DNA of 64,000 bases from JALZKA01 sp963725035 (lineage in GTDB: Bacteria; Actinomycetota; Thermoleophilia; Solirubrobacterales; 70-9), in the NCBI GenBank assembly GCA_963725035.1, contig CAVRWX010000018.1:1-64000 (forward strand), read 5' to 3'. Below are positions 51,353-59,824 of the stretch, piece after piece (positions within the stretch are counted from its first letter, which is position 1; every line of letters begins with the position of its first letter). The position numbers were made by a program, and so were the translations under genes. The notes beneath the pieces were generated by a model that saw only the letters and a list, made by a program, of their open reading frames with translations, was not told where the DNA came from and searched no databases.

Positions 51353-52882
51353 ATGTCCTACAAGAACCAATTGACTGAGCTTCGGAGCGCCGATAACGGT
51401 GAGGCGCGAGACAACCGATCTGGGGTGACCCAGGCGATCGTCGAGATCTTCGAGCAGGCAATCACGGCCGGTGAGCTGGGACCTGGAGCGAAGCTGCCGC
51501 CGACCCGCCAGTTGGCCGAGCTCACCGGCGTCAACCACCTCACTGCTGCCCGCGCCTACCGCCAGCTCGCCGAGCGCGGGCTCGTCAGCTCCAAGGTCGG
51601 ATCGGGAACGTTCGTCCGCTCGGCGGCAGCGGCGATTCCGGGATCTGCGCGCGTCAAGGACTCGATTGCCTGGCAGCGATACGTCCTGCCGGAGTTCGAG
51701 GAGACCTACGGCGACCGCGTCCTTGCCGAGATGCACTCCCACGTCCAGACCGAGGGCCTGATCCCGCTTTCGGTGGGCTACCCATCGGAGCGGATCTTCC
51801 CCATCGAGGACATGCGCGCCGCGACCGAAGAGGTGATGGCGACCCAGGCGGAGCGTGCCCTCCAGTACTCGGACGTGCGTGGCACCCCGGAGTTCGCGGA
51901 GCAGGTCGCCGCCCTCTCGGCATCCCGGGGCGAGGACGAGGATGTCGAGGACATCGTGATCACGAGCGGCGCGACGCAAGGTCTCTCGCTTGCCATGCGG
52001 GCGATTCTTACGCCCGGCGACGTCGTTGCCTGCGAGGACCCGTCGTTCATGTCGGTTATCCGGGCGATTCGGGCTGCCGGCGCAAAGGTCCAGCCGGTGC
52101 CGACGGACGCCGACGGCCTGGACGTCGATGCCCTCGAGGCGCTCGTCACCCGCACCGAGATCCGCGCGCTCGCGATCCAGCCGCGCCTTCACAACCCCAC
52201 GGGCCGCGACCTGTCGCCTGAGCGGCGCGAGCGCCTGCTGGAGCTCGCGCGCCGCCATGGATTCTTCATCGTCGAGGACGGGATCTACGGAGAGCTTCGC
52301 TTCGACGGAGACGAGAGGCCCTCACTCCGAGCCGACGCGCCCGCCCACGCGATCTATACGAATTCGCTCTCGAAGACGGTGGGAGGCGGCCTTCGCGCCG
52401 GCTGGGTGATCGCCTCGGGCCCCGTGCTCGACCGGATCGTCGCCGAGAAGCGCTCGGACGACATCCATACGCCGGTCCTCAGCCAGCTCGTCACGGCCGA
52501 GTACCTCGCGCGCGGCCACTACCCCGCGCAGCTCGAACGTGCCCGCGAGCACTACAGGCGGGGTCGCGAGGCCATGGAGGAGTCGATCGATCGCCACCTG
52601 GGCGGGATCGCGCACTACCTGGAGCCCCTCGGCGGCGGCCATGTCTGGGTGACGCTCGACAGCCCGGTCTCGGAGCGCGACCTGGTGGACGAGGCGTGGC
52701 GTCAGGGCGTGGCGTACGCGCCAGGCGGCGCGATGAGCGTCGCCCGTACCCAGGACCTCTGCCTGCGTCTCTCCTACTGCTACCTCGAGCCCGAGGAGAT
52801 GGACGAAGGCGTCCGCCGCCTGGCGTCAGCCCTTCAAGCCTTGAGCACCCGCACCGCCAGGCGCGCCGCCGCGCCAGTGTGA
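51353..52882 (+). CDS. MocR/GntR-family regulator with PLP aminotransferase-like domain
   Basis: 509 residues. N-terminal GntR winged helix: GVTQAIVEIFEQAITAGELG, PGAKLPPTRQLAELTGVNHL, TAARAYRQLAERGLVSSKVG, SGTFV. After a short linker, a fold-type-I aminotransferase-like domain: FAEQVAALSASRGEDEDVED, IVITSGATQGLSLAMRAILT, PRLHNPTGRDLSPERRERLL, VEDGIYGELRFDG and the PLP Schiff-base Lys in TNSLSKTVGGGLRAGWVIAS. These regulators sense PLP or amine ligands through the aminotransferase domain. Likely controls itself and the divergent half-GNAT gene. Confidence 0.93.
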   Translation: MSYKNQLTELRSADNGEARDNRSGVTQAIVEIFEQAITAGELGPGAKLPPTRQLAELTGVNHLTAARAYRQLAERGLVSSKVGSGTFVRSAAAAIPGSARVKDSIAWQRYVLPEFEETYGDRVLAEMHSHVQTEGLIPLSVGYPSERIFPIEDMRAATEEVMATQAERALQYSDVRGTPEFAEQVAALSASRGEDEDVEDIVITSGATQGLSLAMRAILTPGDVVACEDPSFMSVIRAIRAAGAKVQPVPTDADGLDVDALEALVTRTEIRALAIQPRLHNPTGRDLSPERRERLLELARRHGFFIVEDGIYGELRFDGDERPSLRADAPAHAIYTNSLSKTVGGGLRAGWVIASGPVLDRIVAEKRSDDIHTPVLSQLVTAEYLARGHYPAQLERAREHYRRGREAMEESIDRHLGGIAHYLEPLGGGHVWVTLDSPVSERDLVDEAWRQGVAYAPGGAMSVARTQDLCLRLSYCYLEPEEMDEGVRRLASALQALSTRTARRAAAPV

Positions 52883-52886
52883 GCCT

Positions 52887-52947
52887 GGTGCCTGGCACCG
52901 TGCCTGGCACCTCGCCTGTCCCTCCGCACGCCCGGGTGCCTGGCACC
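52887..52947 (+). repeat. REP-like GGTGCCTGGCACC palindrome cluster
   Basis: GGTGCCTGGCACC at 52887-52899, GTGCCTGGCACC at 52900-52911 and GGTGCCTGGCACC at 52935-52947. Each is a palindrome of GGTGCC/GGCACC around one base. They fill the gap between two convergent genes together with GTGAGCCT direct repeats (52880-52887, 52952-52959). Palindromes of this form are common as REP sequences in environmental bacteria. They may also act as terminators. Confidence 0.75.
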
Positions 52948-52988
52948 TCTCGTGAGCCTCGCCCGAGACGACCTAGAAGTACGCGGGA

Positions 52989-53978
52989 CTAGCAGTCGTC
53001 GGTGAGATCGGCGCCCGTGTCGACGACCTCGAACGCGCTGCCCGGCACGTCTTTCAGGTCCGAGAGCGCGTCGTCGTCCCAGCGTGTGTCCGAGGCGCCG
53101 GTGATGTAGAAGTTCGAGCCGTTGTCGGCGACGATCGCGCCGTAGGTCTTGAGCGCTTGGGCGATCGTGCGGGCCTCCGGGCTCATGCCACCGAGCTCGT
53201 AGCCCTCTCGGAGGCGCAGCCGCATCCCCATCGGCGGCAGCGTCGAGCCGCACTCATCGGACGCGAAGTGGGACGCAGGTGAGAGGTACGCGCGGCGAGT
53301 CCGCTCGAAGGTGATGCGGATCGCGTGGTCGACGAACCCGGCCGCGACCTCGTCGTGGCGGACGAGCCCGGGCAGGATCGGCAGGCCCGCAGCGTCGGCC
53401 GAGGTCCACCCGTCGGGGCGCTGCGGCAGGTTGCTGCCGAGATCGAACACGCTCGCCTGGTCGGCCTTCCACGGCTTGCCGTTCTTCGGCGGGAAGGCGC
53501 GGTAGAGCTCGATCAGCCGGCACGCTTCGTCCGTGTCGTTCGAGTCCTGCTCGAGGACGAGCACGTGGCGGTCGCCCTTCGAGCGCTTGCCGCCCTCGAT
53601 CCGCGCCTTGCGCGGGATCGGGTGCGGTCCAGGGTCGCTTTCGTGCGGATACGCCTTGAGCTTCACCTTCACCCGCTTCTGATCCGCGGGCACGACCTCG
53701 AACGGGATCCCGTAGTTCGGGTTCGAGCCGAAGTCCGGGTGAAGTGTGTCACCGCCGTCCGCGAGGATCCGGTCGATGATCGCCTCTGAGTTCTCGGCCT
53801 CGTCGAACTCGGAGACGTCCTGGTGGAAGGCGTCGGTCGGCGGCAGGATCTCGCAGCCGCCGGGCTCGGAAGGCGACGCTCCGCGTGGCGCGGGCGCGGC
53901 GATGCTCGCGCCCGCGAGGGCGAGCGCGGCCAGGGCTACGGCCGGAAGGCCGGTCGAATGGCGGATCCTCATCGTCAT
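52989..53978 (-). CDS. Secreted hypothetical protein, 329 aa
   Basis: Signal peptide STGLPAVALAALALAGASIA cleaved near APAP. The mature protein contains GGCEILPPTDAFHQDVSEFD, NYGIPFEVVPADQKRVKVKL, DRHVLVLEQDSNDTDEACRL, IELYRAFPP, SVFDLGSNLPQRPDGWTSAD, AAGLPILPGLVRHDEVAAGF and the C-terminal AQALKTYGAIVADNGSNFYI with TGASDTRWDDDALSDLKDVP. I recall similar secreted proteins in Streptomyces and other soil bacteria with the same LxxYGxxxADNG and WDxxxLxxLK pattern, with no function I can name. Four to five Cys suggest disulfides. Confidence 0.8.
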   Translation of the reverse strand: MTMRIRHSTGLPAVALAALALAGASIAAPAPRGASPSEPGGCEILPPTDAFHQDVSEFDEAENSEAIIDRILADGGDTLHPDFGSNPNYGIPFEVVPADQKRVKVKLKAYPHESDPGPHPIPRKARIEGGKRSKGDRHVLVLEQDSNDTDEACRLIELYRAFPPKNGKPWKADQASVFDLGSNLPQRPDGWTSADAAGLPILPGLVRHDEVAAGFVDHAIRITFERTRRAYLSPASHFASDECGSTLPPMGMRLRLREGYELGGMSPEARTIAQALKTYGAIVADNGSNFYITGASDTRWDDDALSDLKDVPGSAFEVVDTGADLTDDC

Positions 53979-54011
53979 TCCATCGGCGCGGGCACGCGGG
54001 CTGCTTGAGCT

Positions 54012-54917
54012 TCAGGCGCCCTCAGGCAACGATTGTTTGAGTTCGAGCACGGGCGCGAAGAGGTCGCCGTGTTTCTCGATCCGCCCGAGGACGTCCTCGG
54101 CCTCGAAGACCAGCTCGTCGTCTCCCGCGGCGCCTGCTTCGACCTCGTCCCAGGTGATGGGCGTCGAGATCGTGGGCCGCTCGCGAGCGCGGAGTGAGTA
54201 GACCGCGACCGTGGTCTTGGAGCGAGTGTTCTGGCTCCAGTCGACGAGCACCTTGCCCACGCGCAGCGACTTGGTCATGCGCGAGACGACGAGCGAGGGT
54301 TCGGCCTTCTCGAGCGCTTGGGCGACGGCGTGGGAGAACGGTTTCGTCTTCTCATACGTCTCTGAGCCGTTCAGGGGAACGTAGACCTGGACGCCCTTGG
54401 AGCCAGACGTCTTGGCGAAGCATTCGAGCCCGATGCCCTGGAAGAGCTCGCGGACCCGCATCGCGACCGTGCAGCACTCGCGCATCGCGGCGGGCGGACC
54501 GGGGTCGAGATCGAAGGCGATCACGGTGGGGCACTCCATCGCGTCCACCTTGGAGAGCGACGGGTGAAGCTCAAGCGCGCCCATCTGAGCGAGCCATACG
54601 AGCGACGGCTTGTCGTCGCAGACGACGAAGTCGATCTCGCCGACGCGGTCCATGCCAACCGGCTCCGATCGCACCCAGTCGGGCGCGCCCTTGGGGATGC
54701 GCTTCTCGTAAAAGCGCTGCCCATCGACGCCGTCGGGGAAGCGCACGCGCGTCAGTGGCCGCTCGGTCAGGTGAGGAACGAGTGTGTCGGCGACGCGCGC
54801 GTAGTAGTCGATGGCCTCGCCCTTGGTCGTCTTCGACTTCGGCCACATGACCTTGTCGAGGTTGGACAGGGAGAGAGTCCGGCCGTCGACCTCGACTTCA
54901 GTGCGCTCGTCGGGCAC
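54012..54917 (-). CDS. ligD: LigD-type polymerase (PolDom) of non-homologous end joining
   Basis: 301 residues, stand-alone archaeo-eukaryotic primase-like polymerase domain. LSNLDKVMWPKSKTTKGEAI, DYYARVADTLVPHLTERPLT, RVRFPDGVDGQRFYEKRIPK, GAPDWVRSEPVGMDRVGEID, catalytic acids in VIAFDLDPGPPA, AKTSGSKGVQVYVPLNGSET, LVVSRMTKSLRVGKVLVDWS and QNTRSKTTVAVYSLRARERP. It fills and extends ends during Ku-dependent repair. Five bases after ku, so co-transcribed. The ligase domain is separate at 56897-57928 and no phosphoesterase domain is present. Confidence 0.95.
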   Translation of the reverse strand: MPDERTEVEVDGRTLSLSNLDKVMWPKSKTTKGEAIDYYARVADTLVPHLTERPLTRVRFPDGVDGQRFYEKRIPKGAPDWVRSEPVGMDRVGEIDFVVCDDKPSLVWLAQMGALELHPSLSKVDAMECPTVIAFDLDPGPPAAMRECCTVAMRVRELFQGIGLECFAKTSGSKGVQVYVPLNGSETYEKTKPFSHAVAQALEKAEPSLVVSRMTKSLRVGKVLVDWSQNTRSKTTVAVYSLRARERPTISTPITWDEVEAGAAGDDELVFEAEDVLGRIEKHGDLFAPVLELKQSLPEGA

Positions 54918-54922
54918 GAGCG

Positions 54923-55807
54923 CTACTTAGCGGCTGACTTCGCCTTCGAGGTCTTCTTGGCCGGCGCCTTCTTCTTCGCGGGCGCCTTCTTCTTCGCCGT
55001 GTCGCTGCCCTCGCCAAGCGGCTCGGAGCGAACCGCGGCGAGGCTCTCCTCGAGCGCGGCCATGAGGTCAGGGGCCTTGGTGGGCTTGGGCGCCTCGGTC
55101 TCGGTCTCGACGATCTCCTCGCCCTTCGCCTTGCGCTCGATCAGCGAAAGAAGCTCCTCGCGGTACTCGTCCTTGTAGGCGCCTGGCTCGAAGTCGTTCG
55201 AGAGCGATTCGATCAGCTGCTTGGCCATGTCGACCTCGGCCTTCCGCGGAGACTCGGTCTCCTCGCCCAGGATCTCGGAGATCTCCTCGGGCGCGACGAC
55301 CTCGTCGGCGAATCGCATCGTCGCCATCGTCAGGACGTCGCCCATCGGGCGGATCGCGGCCAGGTTCTCCTTGTTGCGAAGGACGAAGCGGGCCACTGCG
55401 ACCTTCTTCTGCTCGTTCATCGCCTTGGTGAGGAGGGCATACGCGCGCTCCGCGCCCTTGTCCGGGCCGAGGTAATAGGGGTGGTCGAAGTAGATGGGGT
55501 CGATCTGGTCGAGGTCGACGAAGTCCTGGATTTCGATCGAGCGCGTCTTCTTGGGGTCGATCTCCTCGAAGTCGTCCTTGGTGATGACCACGTACTGCTC
55601 GGGTGAGATCTCGTAACCCTTGACGATGTTCTCGTAGGGGACTTCCTTGCCGTCGGCCTCCGCGACGCGCTTATGGCGAATGCGCGACCCGTCCTTCTCG
55701 CGGAGCTCGCGGAAGGACACGTTCTTCTTGGAGACGGCGCTGTAGAGCTTCACGGGCACGTTGAGGAGCCCGAACGAGATTGAGCCTGTCCAGATCGCGC
55801 GTGCCAT
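54923..55807 (-). CDS. ku: Ku DNA-end-binding protein
   Basis: 294 residues. ARAIWTGSISFGLLNVPVKL, FRELREKDGSRIRHKRVAEA, VPYENIVKGYEISPEQYVVI, SIEIQDFVDLDQIDPIYFDH, PYYLGPDKGAERAYALLTKA, MNEQKKVAVARFVLRNKENL and the C-terminal LIESLSNDFEPGAYKDEYRE. A Lys/Ala-rich extension (AKKKAPAKKKAPAKKTSKAK) follows, as in actinobacterial Ku proteins where it aids DNA binding. The homodimer rings DNA ends and recruits LigD. Upstream of the LigD polymerase gene. Confidence 0.97.
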   Translation of the reverse strand: MARAIWTGSISFGLLNVPVKLYSAVSKKNVSFRELREKDGSRIRHKRVAEADGKEVPYENIVKGYEISPEQYVVITKDDFEEIDPKKTRSIEIQDFVDLDQIDPIYFDHPYYLGPDKGAERAYALLTKAMNEQKKVAVARFVLRNKENLAAIRPMGDVLTMATMRFADEVVAPEEISEILGEETESPRKAEVDMAKQLIESLSNDFEPGAYKDEYREELLSLIERKAKGEEIVETETEAPKPTKAPDLMAALEESLAAVRSEPLGEGSDTAKKKAPAKKKAPAKKTSKAKSAAK

Positions 55808-55923
55808 GCCTAGTTAGACCTCGAATTCATCGGAAACCAGTGTTTCGAGGTTACCCCGAAGAGTCCGCCCGGCAGGGGCGGGCGAACGCGATCTTGCGTC
55901 ACTCTGCGAGATACTTACGGGCG

Positions 55924-56181
55924 GTGTCACAGGAGAACGTGGACATCGTCCGAGAGGGCTTCAAGCGATTCCTGGTCAGGCGTGAATTCGTGGCGGATCT
56001 CTCCACAACCCGGTCGCCACCGTCGAGGAGGGCTTCCATGAAGGCGTTGACTCCTTCGGCGCCTCCGCCGGGCTGTCGTAAGCCGCGCTGCGAAGCGCCA
56101 GCTACTACTCCGCCTCCGCGGCCTCAAGCGCCTCTTCGGGATCCGCGTACTCCCAGATCCGAACCGCCTTGCCGTCCTTGA
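55924..56181 (+). pseudogene. NTF2/SnoaL-like gene fragment
   Basis: GTG 55924 opens SQENVDIVREGFKRFLVRRE, nearly the same opening helix as the NTF2-like gene at 5350. After about 25 codons the sequence loses resemblance (ADLSTTRSPPSRRASMKALT) and becomes Pro/Arg-rich in all frames, overlapping the convergent NTF2-like gene. It looks like the 5' remnant of a broken copy. Confidence 0.5.
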
Positions 56182-56509
56182 AGTCCACCACCCACGCGAT
56201 GGACGAATCCGTTTCGACGCCGCTTTCCCTGCCCCGTCCATGCAGCTGGCCGATCGCGACGACGCGCGCGCCCAGGACCCGGTACTCCGAGGGTTCGGCA
56301 CGGAGCTCGCTGAACGCCTCCTCCAGCTCTTGGATTCCCTGGCGGGCTCCGTCATGACCCCTGACGACAGCGGCTTCCCCGCCGAGCAGCACCGGCAGCA
56401 GGGGACGCCATTCGATCTCCGGATGGAGTACCTCCAGTAGCGCCTCGACATCTCGGCGGTTGTAGGCGTCAGCCCCGCGCTTGAAGACCTGGACATTCTT
56501 GTCCGACAT
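56105..56509 (-). CDS. SnoaL-like / NTF2-fold protein
   Basis: 134 residues from ATG 56509: SDKNVQVFKRGADAYNRRDV, EALLEVLHPEIEWRPLLPVL, VVRGHDGARQGIQELEEAFS, ELRAEPSEYRVLGARVVAIG, QLHGRGRESGVETDSSIAWV, VDFKDGKAVRIWEYADPEEA. Classic one-domain NTF2-like layout with the terminal Y(A/T)DPEEALEAAE helix seen in many Thermoleophilia. Function open (binder, isomerase or cyclase). The frame extends upstream to 56587 without homology. Confidence 0.85.
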   Translation of the reverse strand: MSDKNVQVFKRGADAYNRRDVEALLEVLHPEIEWRPLLPVLLGGEAAVVRGHDGARQGIQELEEAFSELRAEPSEYRVLGARVVAIGQLHGRGRESGVETDSSIAWVVDFKDGKAVRIWEYADPEEALEAAEAE

Positions 56510-56701
56510 CGCCCACGCATTATCGCGCGAACCGGCGATGTACGTCTCGCGACGTGTGGAAGCTGGCGACCGCTGAGCGGACGCCAATTACCACGCGAGG
56601 AAATCCTGCCCCTGTGGTAATCCGCTCTCGCTGGGCGAAACTTTGGGTACACACGCGAGGGCAGCGCGCCTCGGCCGAAACGCCTACGCCGAGCAGCCCG
56701 T

Positions 56702-56824
56702 CTAGTCGAACGCGCCGAATGCGCCGGCTATCAGGATGAGCACCCAGATGGCCGCCATGATCAGGCAAAACCAGCGGAAGCGAGTCCAGAAACCCGGTTC
56801 GTAAACGTCTCGGTCTCCGGTCAT
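56702..56824 (-). CDS. Small single-pass membrane protein, 40 aa
   Basis: ATG at 56824: MTGDRDVYEPGFWTRFRWFC continues into the hydrophobic helix LIMAAIWVLILIAGAFGAF and stops at 56702-56704. A short acidic head, amphipathic FWTRFRWF and one clean transmembrane helix make it a believable small protein. It fits the pattern of other tiny membrane ORFs in this window. Family not recognised. Confidence 0.55.
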   Translation of the reverse strand: MTGDRDVYEPGFWTRFRWFCLIMAAIWVLILIAGAFGAFD

Positions 56825-56896
56825 GGGCGAAGCCTATAGCTCATTTGTACCCATCTCTGGGACCGGGCGGGTTGGTTTCCGTGCAGAGCGGAAGCT

Positions 56897-57928
56897 CTAC
56901 GTCTCGCGCACGACCTCGCGCGGGGCCTTGTCGTCGCGGAGGCCCTTGAACGACGGCTGGCGGAGGGTGCCTTCGAAGGTCCACTCCGTGAACTCGACCT
57001 CGCAGATGAGGAGCGGCTCGACCCAGACCGGCCCGGCGCCGCGGGCCCGCGCGCGGCCCTTGTACTTCTCGCGCGGGTCCTCGCCCAGCTCGAACGCCAT
57101 CTCGTCCAGGCGGAGTGGCTCGAGCAGCGCTCGCAGGCGCTTCAGCGTCTCGTCGGTGAAGCCGGTGCCGACGCCGCCCGCGTAGACGAGCTTCTGCGCG
57201 CTCCCTGTCGAGACCGCCTCCTCGGGCGTGCGGTCCCAGTAGCCGACGAGCAGCGAGCCGACCGAGCCCGTACGCCCGCCCTCGCCCGGCATGTAGCCGC
57301 CGACCACCAGCTCCTGGCGGAGACGGGCACGGATCTTCAGCCAGTCGGCGCTTCGCCTGCCCGGTCGGTACGGAGTGCCGAGCCGCTTGCACACGATCCC
57401 CTCGAGGCCCTGAGAGCGGGCGGCGTCGAGGAACGCCGGCCCGTCGCCCACACGATGCGCGGGCGCACGCCAGCAGTCTCCGTCGAGCTCGAGCCCGGCG
57501 AGAAGCTCGCGGCGGCGCTCATAAGGCTCGGAGAGGAGCGACTCCGAATCGAGGTGGAGGAGATCGAAGGCGACGAAGGTCACCGGTACTTCCTGAGAGC
57601 GGCGGCGGATCGTCTCGGGCCGCGAGAGGCCCATGCGCTTCTGAAGCGTCTGAAAGCTGGGCCGGCCCTCGGCGTCGAACGCCACGACCTCGCCGTCCAG
57701 GATCGCCGCCCTTCCGCCGAGCGCGTCGGGCAGCCCCGTCAGCTCGGGGTAGCGGTGGCTTGCATCCTCGCCGCGCCGCGACGAGATGCGGAGCGCTCCG
57801 CCCTCGCAGTAGGCCAGCGCTCGCACGCCGTCCCACTTGATCTCGAACGCCCAGCCCTCGTCCTCGGGCGGGACGGTCGCCGGCGTCGCGAGCATCGGCT
57901 GGAGGTTGCGCGGTAGTCCGTCGGCCAC
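56897..57928 (-). CDS. ATP-dependent DNA ligase (LigD ligase-domain type)
   Basis: About 344 residues from GTG 57928 (ADGLPRNLQPMLATPATVPP). Adenylation motif I FEIKWDGVRALAYCEGGALR with the catalytic Lys in EIKWDG, ISSRRGEDASHRYPELTGLP, ILDGEVVAFDAEGRPSFQTL, QKRMGLSR, FVAFDLLHLDSESLL, GLEGIVCKRLGTPYRPGRRS, ADWLKIR, then the OB domain with VVGGYMPGEGGRTGSVGSLL and C-terminal CEVEFTEWTFEGTLRQPSFK. Seals NHEJ breaks together with Ku and the separate polymerase. The same frame is open upstream to 58510, but that part belongs to the beta-propeller gene. Confidence 0.95.
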   Translation of the reverse strand: MADGLPRNLQPMLATPATVPPEDEGWAFEIKWDGVRALAYCEGGALRISSRRGEDASHRYPELTGLPDALGGRAAILDGEVVAFDAEGRPSFQTLQKRMGLSRPETIRRRSQEVPVTFVAFDLLHLDSESLLSEPYERRRELLAGLELDGDCWRAPAHRVGDGPAFLDAARSQGLEGIVCKRLGTPYRPGRRSADWLKIRARLRQELVVGGYMPGEGGRTGSVGSLLVGYWDRTPEEAVSTGSAQKLVYAGGVGTGFTDETLKRLRALLEPLRLDEMAFELGEDPREKYKGRARARGAGPVWVEPLLICEVEFTEWTFEGTLRQPSFKGLRDDKAPREVVRET

Positions 57929-58002
57929 CTGGCGATTATGGGGCCGCGAGGCGCGAAACCTTCGTCTGGCGAATGAAAGGCGCCTCGTGATCTGCTTTTC
58001 GT

Positions 58003-59212
58003 TCAGCAGCACCAGCCCGCGACCTCCGGGAACGCGGCCTTGCCCTTGCCGTCGGCGTCGAATTGACGCGCGATGTCGGCGACCGCGGTCACGCGCTCGT
58101 CCTGCGTGTTGACGAATAGCCATTGGTCGGCCTCGGGCCACGGAAGGAGGATCCACTCGCCGTCGGGCGAGAAGACCGGCGCTCCGAAGCGGGCGTCCGG
58201 GTTCTGTCTGCCGCTCGAGTAGAGGCGCCTGACCGGCGCGGTACTCGCTGTAGAGGCTGAGCTCGGTGCCCCGCGGGCCGGACGAGACCACGGCAACCTC
58301 GGTCCCATCGGGCGAGATCGCCGCGTGCTCGACACCGGTCGCGATCGGCCCCTTGAGGAAGGTGCCGCCCTCGTCGTTCTGGATCGTCGCGAAGTCGCCG
58401 GCGACGACCAGGAGTCGCTCACCGTCGGCCGACCATTCGAGCGAGCGGACGTCCGCGGTGTACACCTGGGTTCGCCACAGGACCCTGCCCGAGTCGGTCG
58501 CCACGCTCACGACCCGGTTCTTTGGATCGACGTACGTAAGGCGGTGAATGGCGGCTAGCCGGATCGGACTCGGGTTGCCACGCCGGCGGTACGTCCGCTG
58601 CCGGCGCGACCGCGCGGTCCGTGACTCCGTCGCCCGTGACGACCCGCAGCTCGCCGCCAGCGAGGTAAGCGACCCGGAAGCCTTCGTCGGACGACCAGTC
58701 GATCGCCTTCACCGGCGCGCCGGCCTCGATCGACCAGCGGAAGTTCCCGGCGGGGTCGATCGCCCGGAGCTCCGAGCCGTCGGCGACGCCAACGAACCGG
58801 CCGTTCGGCGACCACGTCGCCCGGTCGTAGTCGCCAAGGTGGCGCTTGGAGCCGTCTTCGCGGATGACCCAGGCCCCGCTGGGCGCCTCGAACCAGGACG
58901 CTGCCGGGCGTGGGAAGTGAGGTGAGCCGCGGCTCCGCGTCCTCCTCGCCCGCCGAATCGATCGTGTCGGCGATCCACTCGCGGACGTCTGCGCCCGCTG
59001 GGGTCAGCGCGAATCCCGCGATGGCCGCGGCTGCGAGGACGGCGATCCCGGCTCGCAGGGGCGTGCGCGAGCGCGGCGGCGGATGGTTCATGGCCGTCGA
59101 ACGCCGCTTCGACCACCTGCCGGGCGCGCTCCTCGGCGAGCTGCTCATCCGGGGCCTCCAGCTCGAGCAGAGCGGAGCGCACGCGCTCTTCGGTGCGCTT
59201 GCGCTCAGTCAT
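58003..59212 (-). CDS. Membrane-anchored beta-propeller, probable anti-sigma factor, multiply frameshifted
   Basis: Starts at ATG 59212, overlapping the sigma-factor gene by eight bases: MTERKRTEERVRSALLELEA, then a membrane helix AGIAVLAAAAIAGFALTPAG. Three or four frame changes follow. Joined frames give propeller-blade sequence: APSGAWVIREDGSKRHLGDY, DRATWSPNGRFVGVADGSEL, VKAIDWSSDEGFRVAYLAGG, SVATDSGRVLWRTQVYTADV, RSLEWSADGERLLVVAGDF, AAISPDGTEVAVVSSGP and GAPVFSPDGEWILLPWPEAD, ending at 58003. The cytoplasmic N-terminus coupled to an ECF sigma gene suggests an anti-sigma role with an extracellular TolB/WD40-like sensor. So many breaks could mean decay, but every blade reads well, so I favour indels. 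Confidence 0.7.
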
Positions 59213-59804
59213 CACCGGCCTCCCTGGGCAGCGAATGGGAGAGGGCGTCGAGGCCGCGGCGAAGGCGTGAGTTGACGGTCCCGCGAGGCATGCCAAGGAT
59301 GTCCGCGATCTCCCCCGGTGTGTACTCGAGGATGTAGCGCATCACGACCACCGCGCGCTGCTCGGGCCCGAGCGTGCGGAGCGCCTCGACCATGCGCCCC
59401 GGGTCCGCGATCGCGTCCAGGTCAGGCTCGTGCGACTCGCCCTCCCAGGCCTCGATCGCCTCGCCCGAGACCTCGCGGCGCGCCTTCCTCGCGCGTGTCC
59501 AGTCGATCGCCCGGTTCACGACGATGCGGTGAAGCCACGGTGCGAACGGACGCCGGCGGTCGAAGCGGTCGAGCGAGCGGATAGCCGAGATGAACGCCTC
59601 CTGCGCGATGTCCTCAGCCGCCGGGCCGTCGTGCACGACGAGATAGGCGGCGCGGTGAGCTCCCCGCCAGTGGCGGCGGAAGAGCTCCTCCATCGCCTCG
59701 TTGGACCCCCGCTGCGCCGCCTTGACGACGGCCCGCTCGTTTTGTCGTTCGAGCGAGCGGTCATCCGGGCTGACGGAGCCGAAGAGTCGTGGCAGCGCCT
59801 CCAT
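59205..59804 (-). CDS. ECF-family RNA polymerase sigma factor
   Basis: About 199 residues from ATG 59804 (the frame extends to 59828). Sigma-2: AVVKAAQRGSNEAMEELFRR, HWRGAHRAAYLVVHDGPAAE, DIAQEAFISAIRSLDRFDRR, RPFAPWLHRIVVNRAIDWTR. Sigma-4: LRTLGPEQRAVVVMRYILEY, TPGEIADILGMPRGTVNSRL, RRGLDALSHSL. A 45-residue acidic linker lies between. It would direct transcription of an envelope or stress regulon. Coupled to the downstream propeller gene by overlap, the common ECF/anti-sigma arrangement; target promoters unknown. Confidence 0.93.
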   Translation of the reverse strand: MEALPRLFGSVSPDDRSLERQNERAVVKAAQRGSNEAMEELFRRHWRGAHRAAYLVVHDGPAAEDIAQEAFISAIRSLDRFDRRRPFAPWLHRIVVNRAIDWTRARKARREVSGEAIEAWEGESHEPDLDAIADPGRMVEALRTLGPEQRAVVVMRYILEYTPGEIADILGMPRGTVNSRLRRGLDALSHSLPREAGDD

Positions 59805-59824
59805 ACGGAGAACGCATTCTGCCG

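Noticed and set aside
52887..52947. Attachment sites or a transposon end
   Set aside because: No integrase or transposase is nearby and the palindromes recur within 61 bases; REP-like repeat is simpler.
56897..58510. Beta-propeller fused to DNA ligase
   Set aside because: The propeller part belongs to the sigma-linked gene broken by frame changes; ligase homology starts at the GTG at 57928, and the joining sequence is Arg-rich shadow frame.
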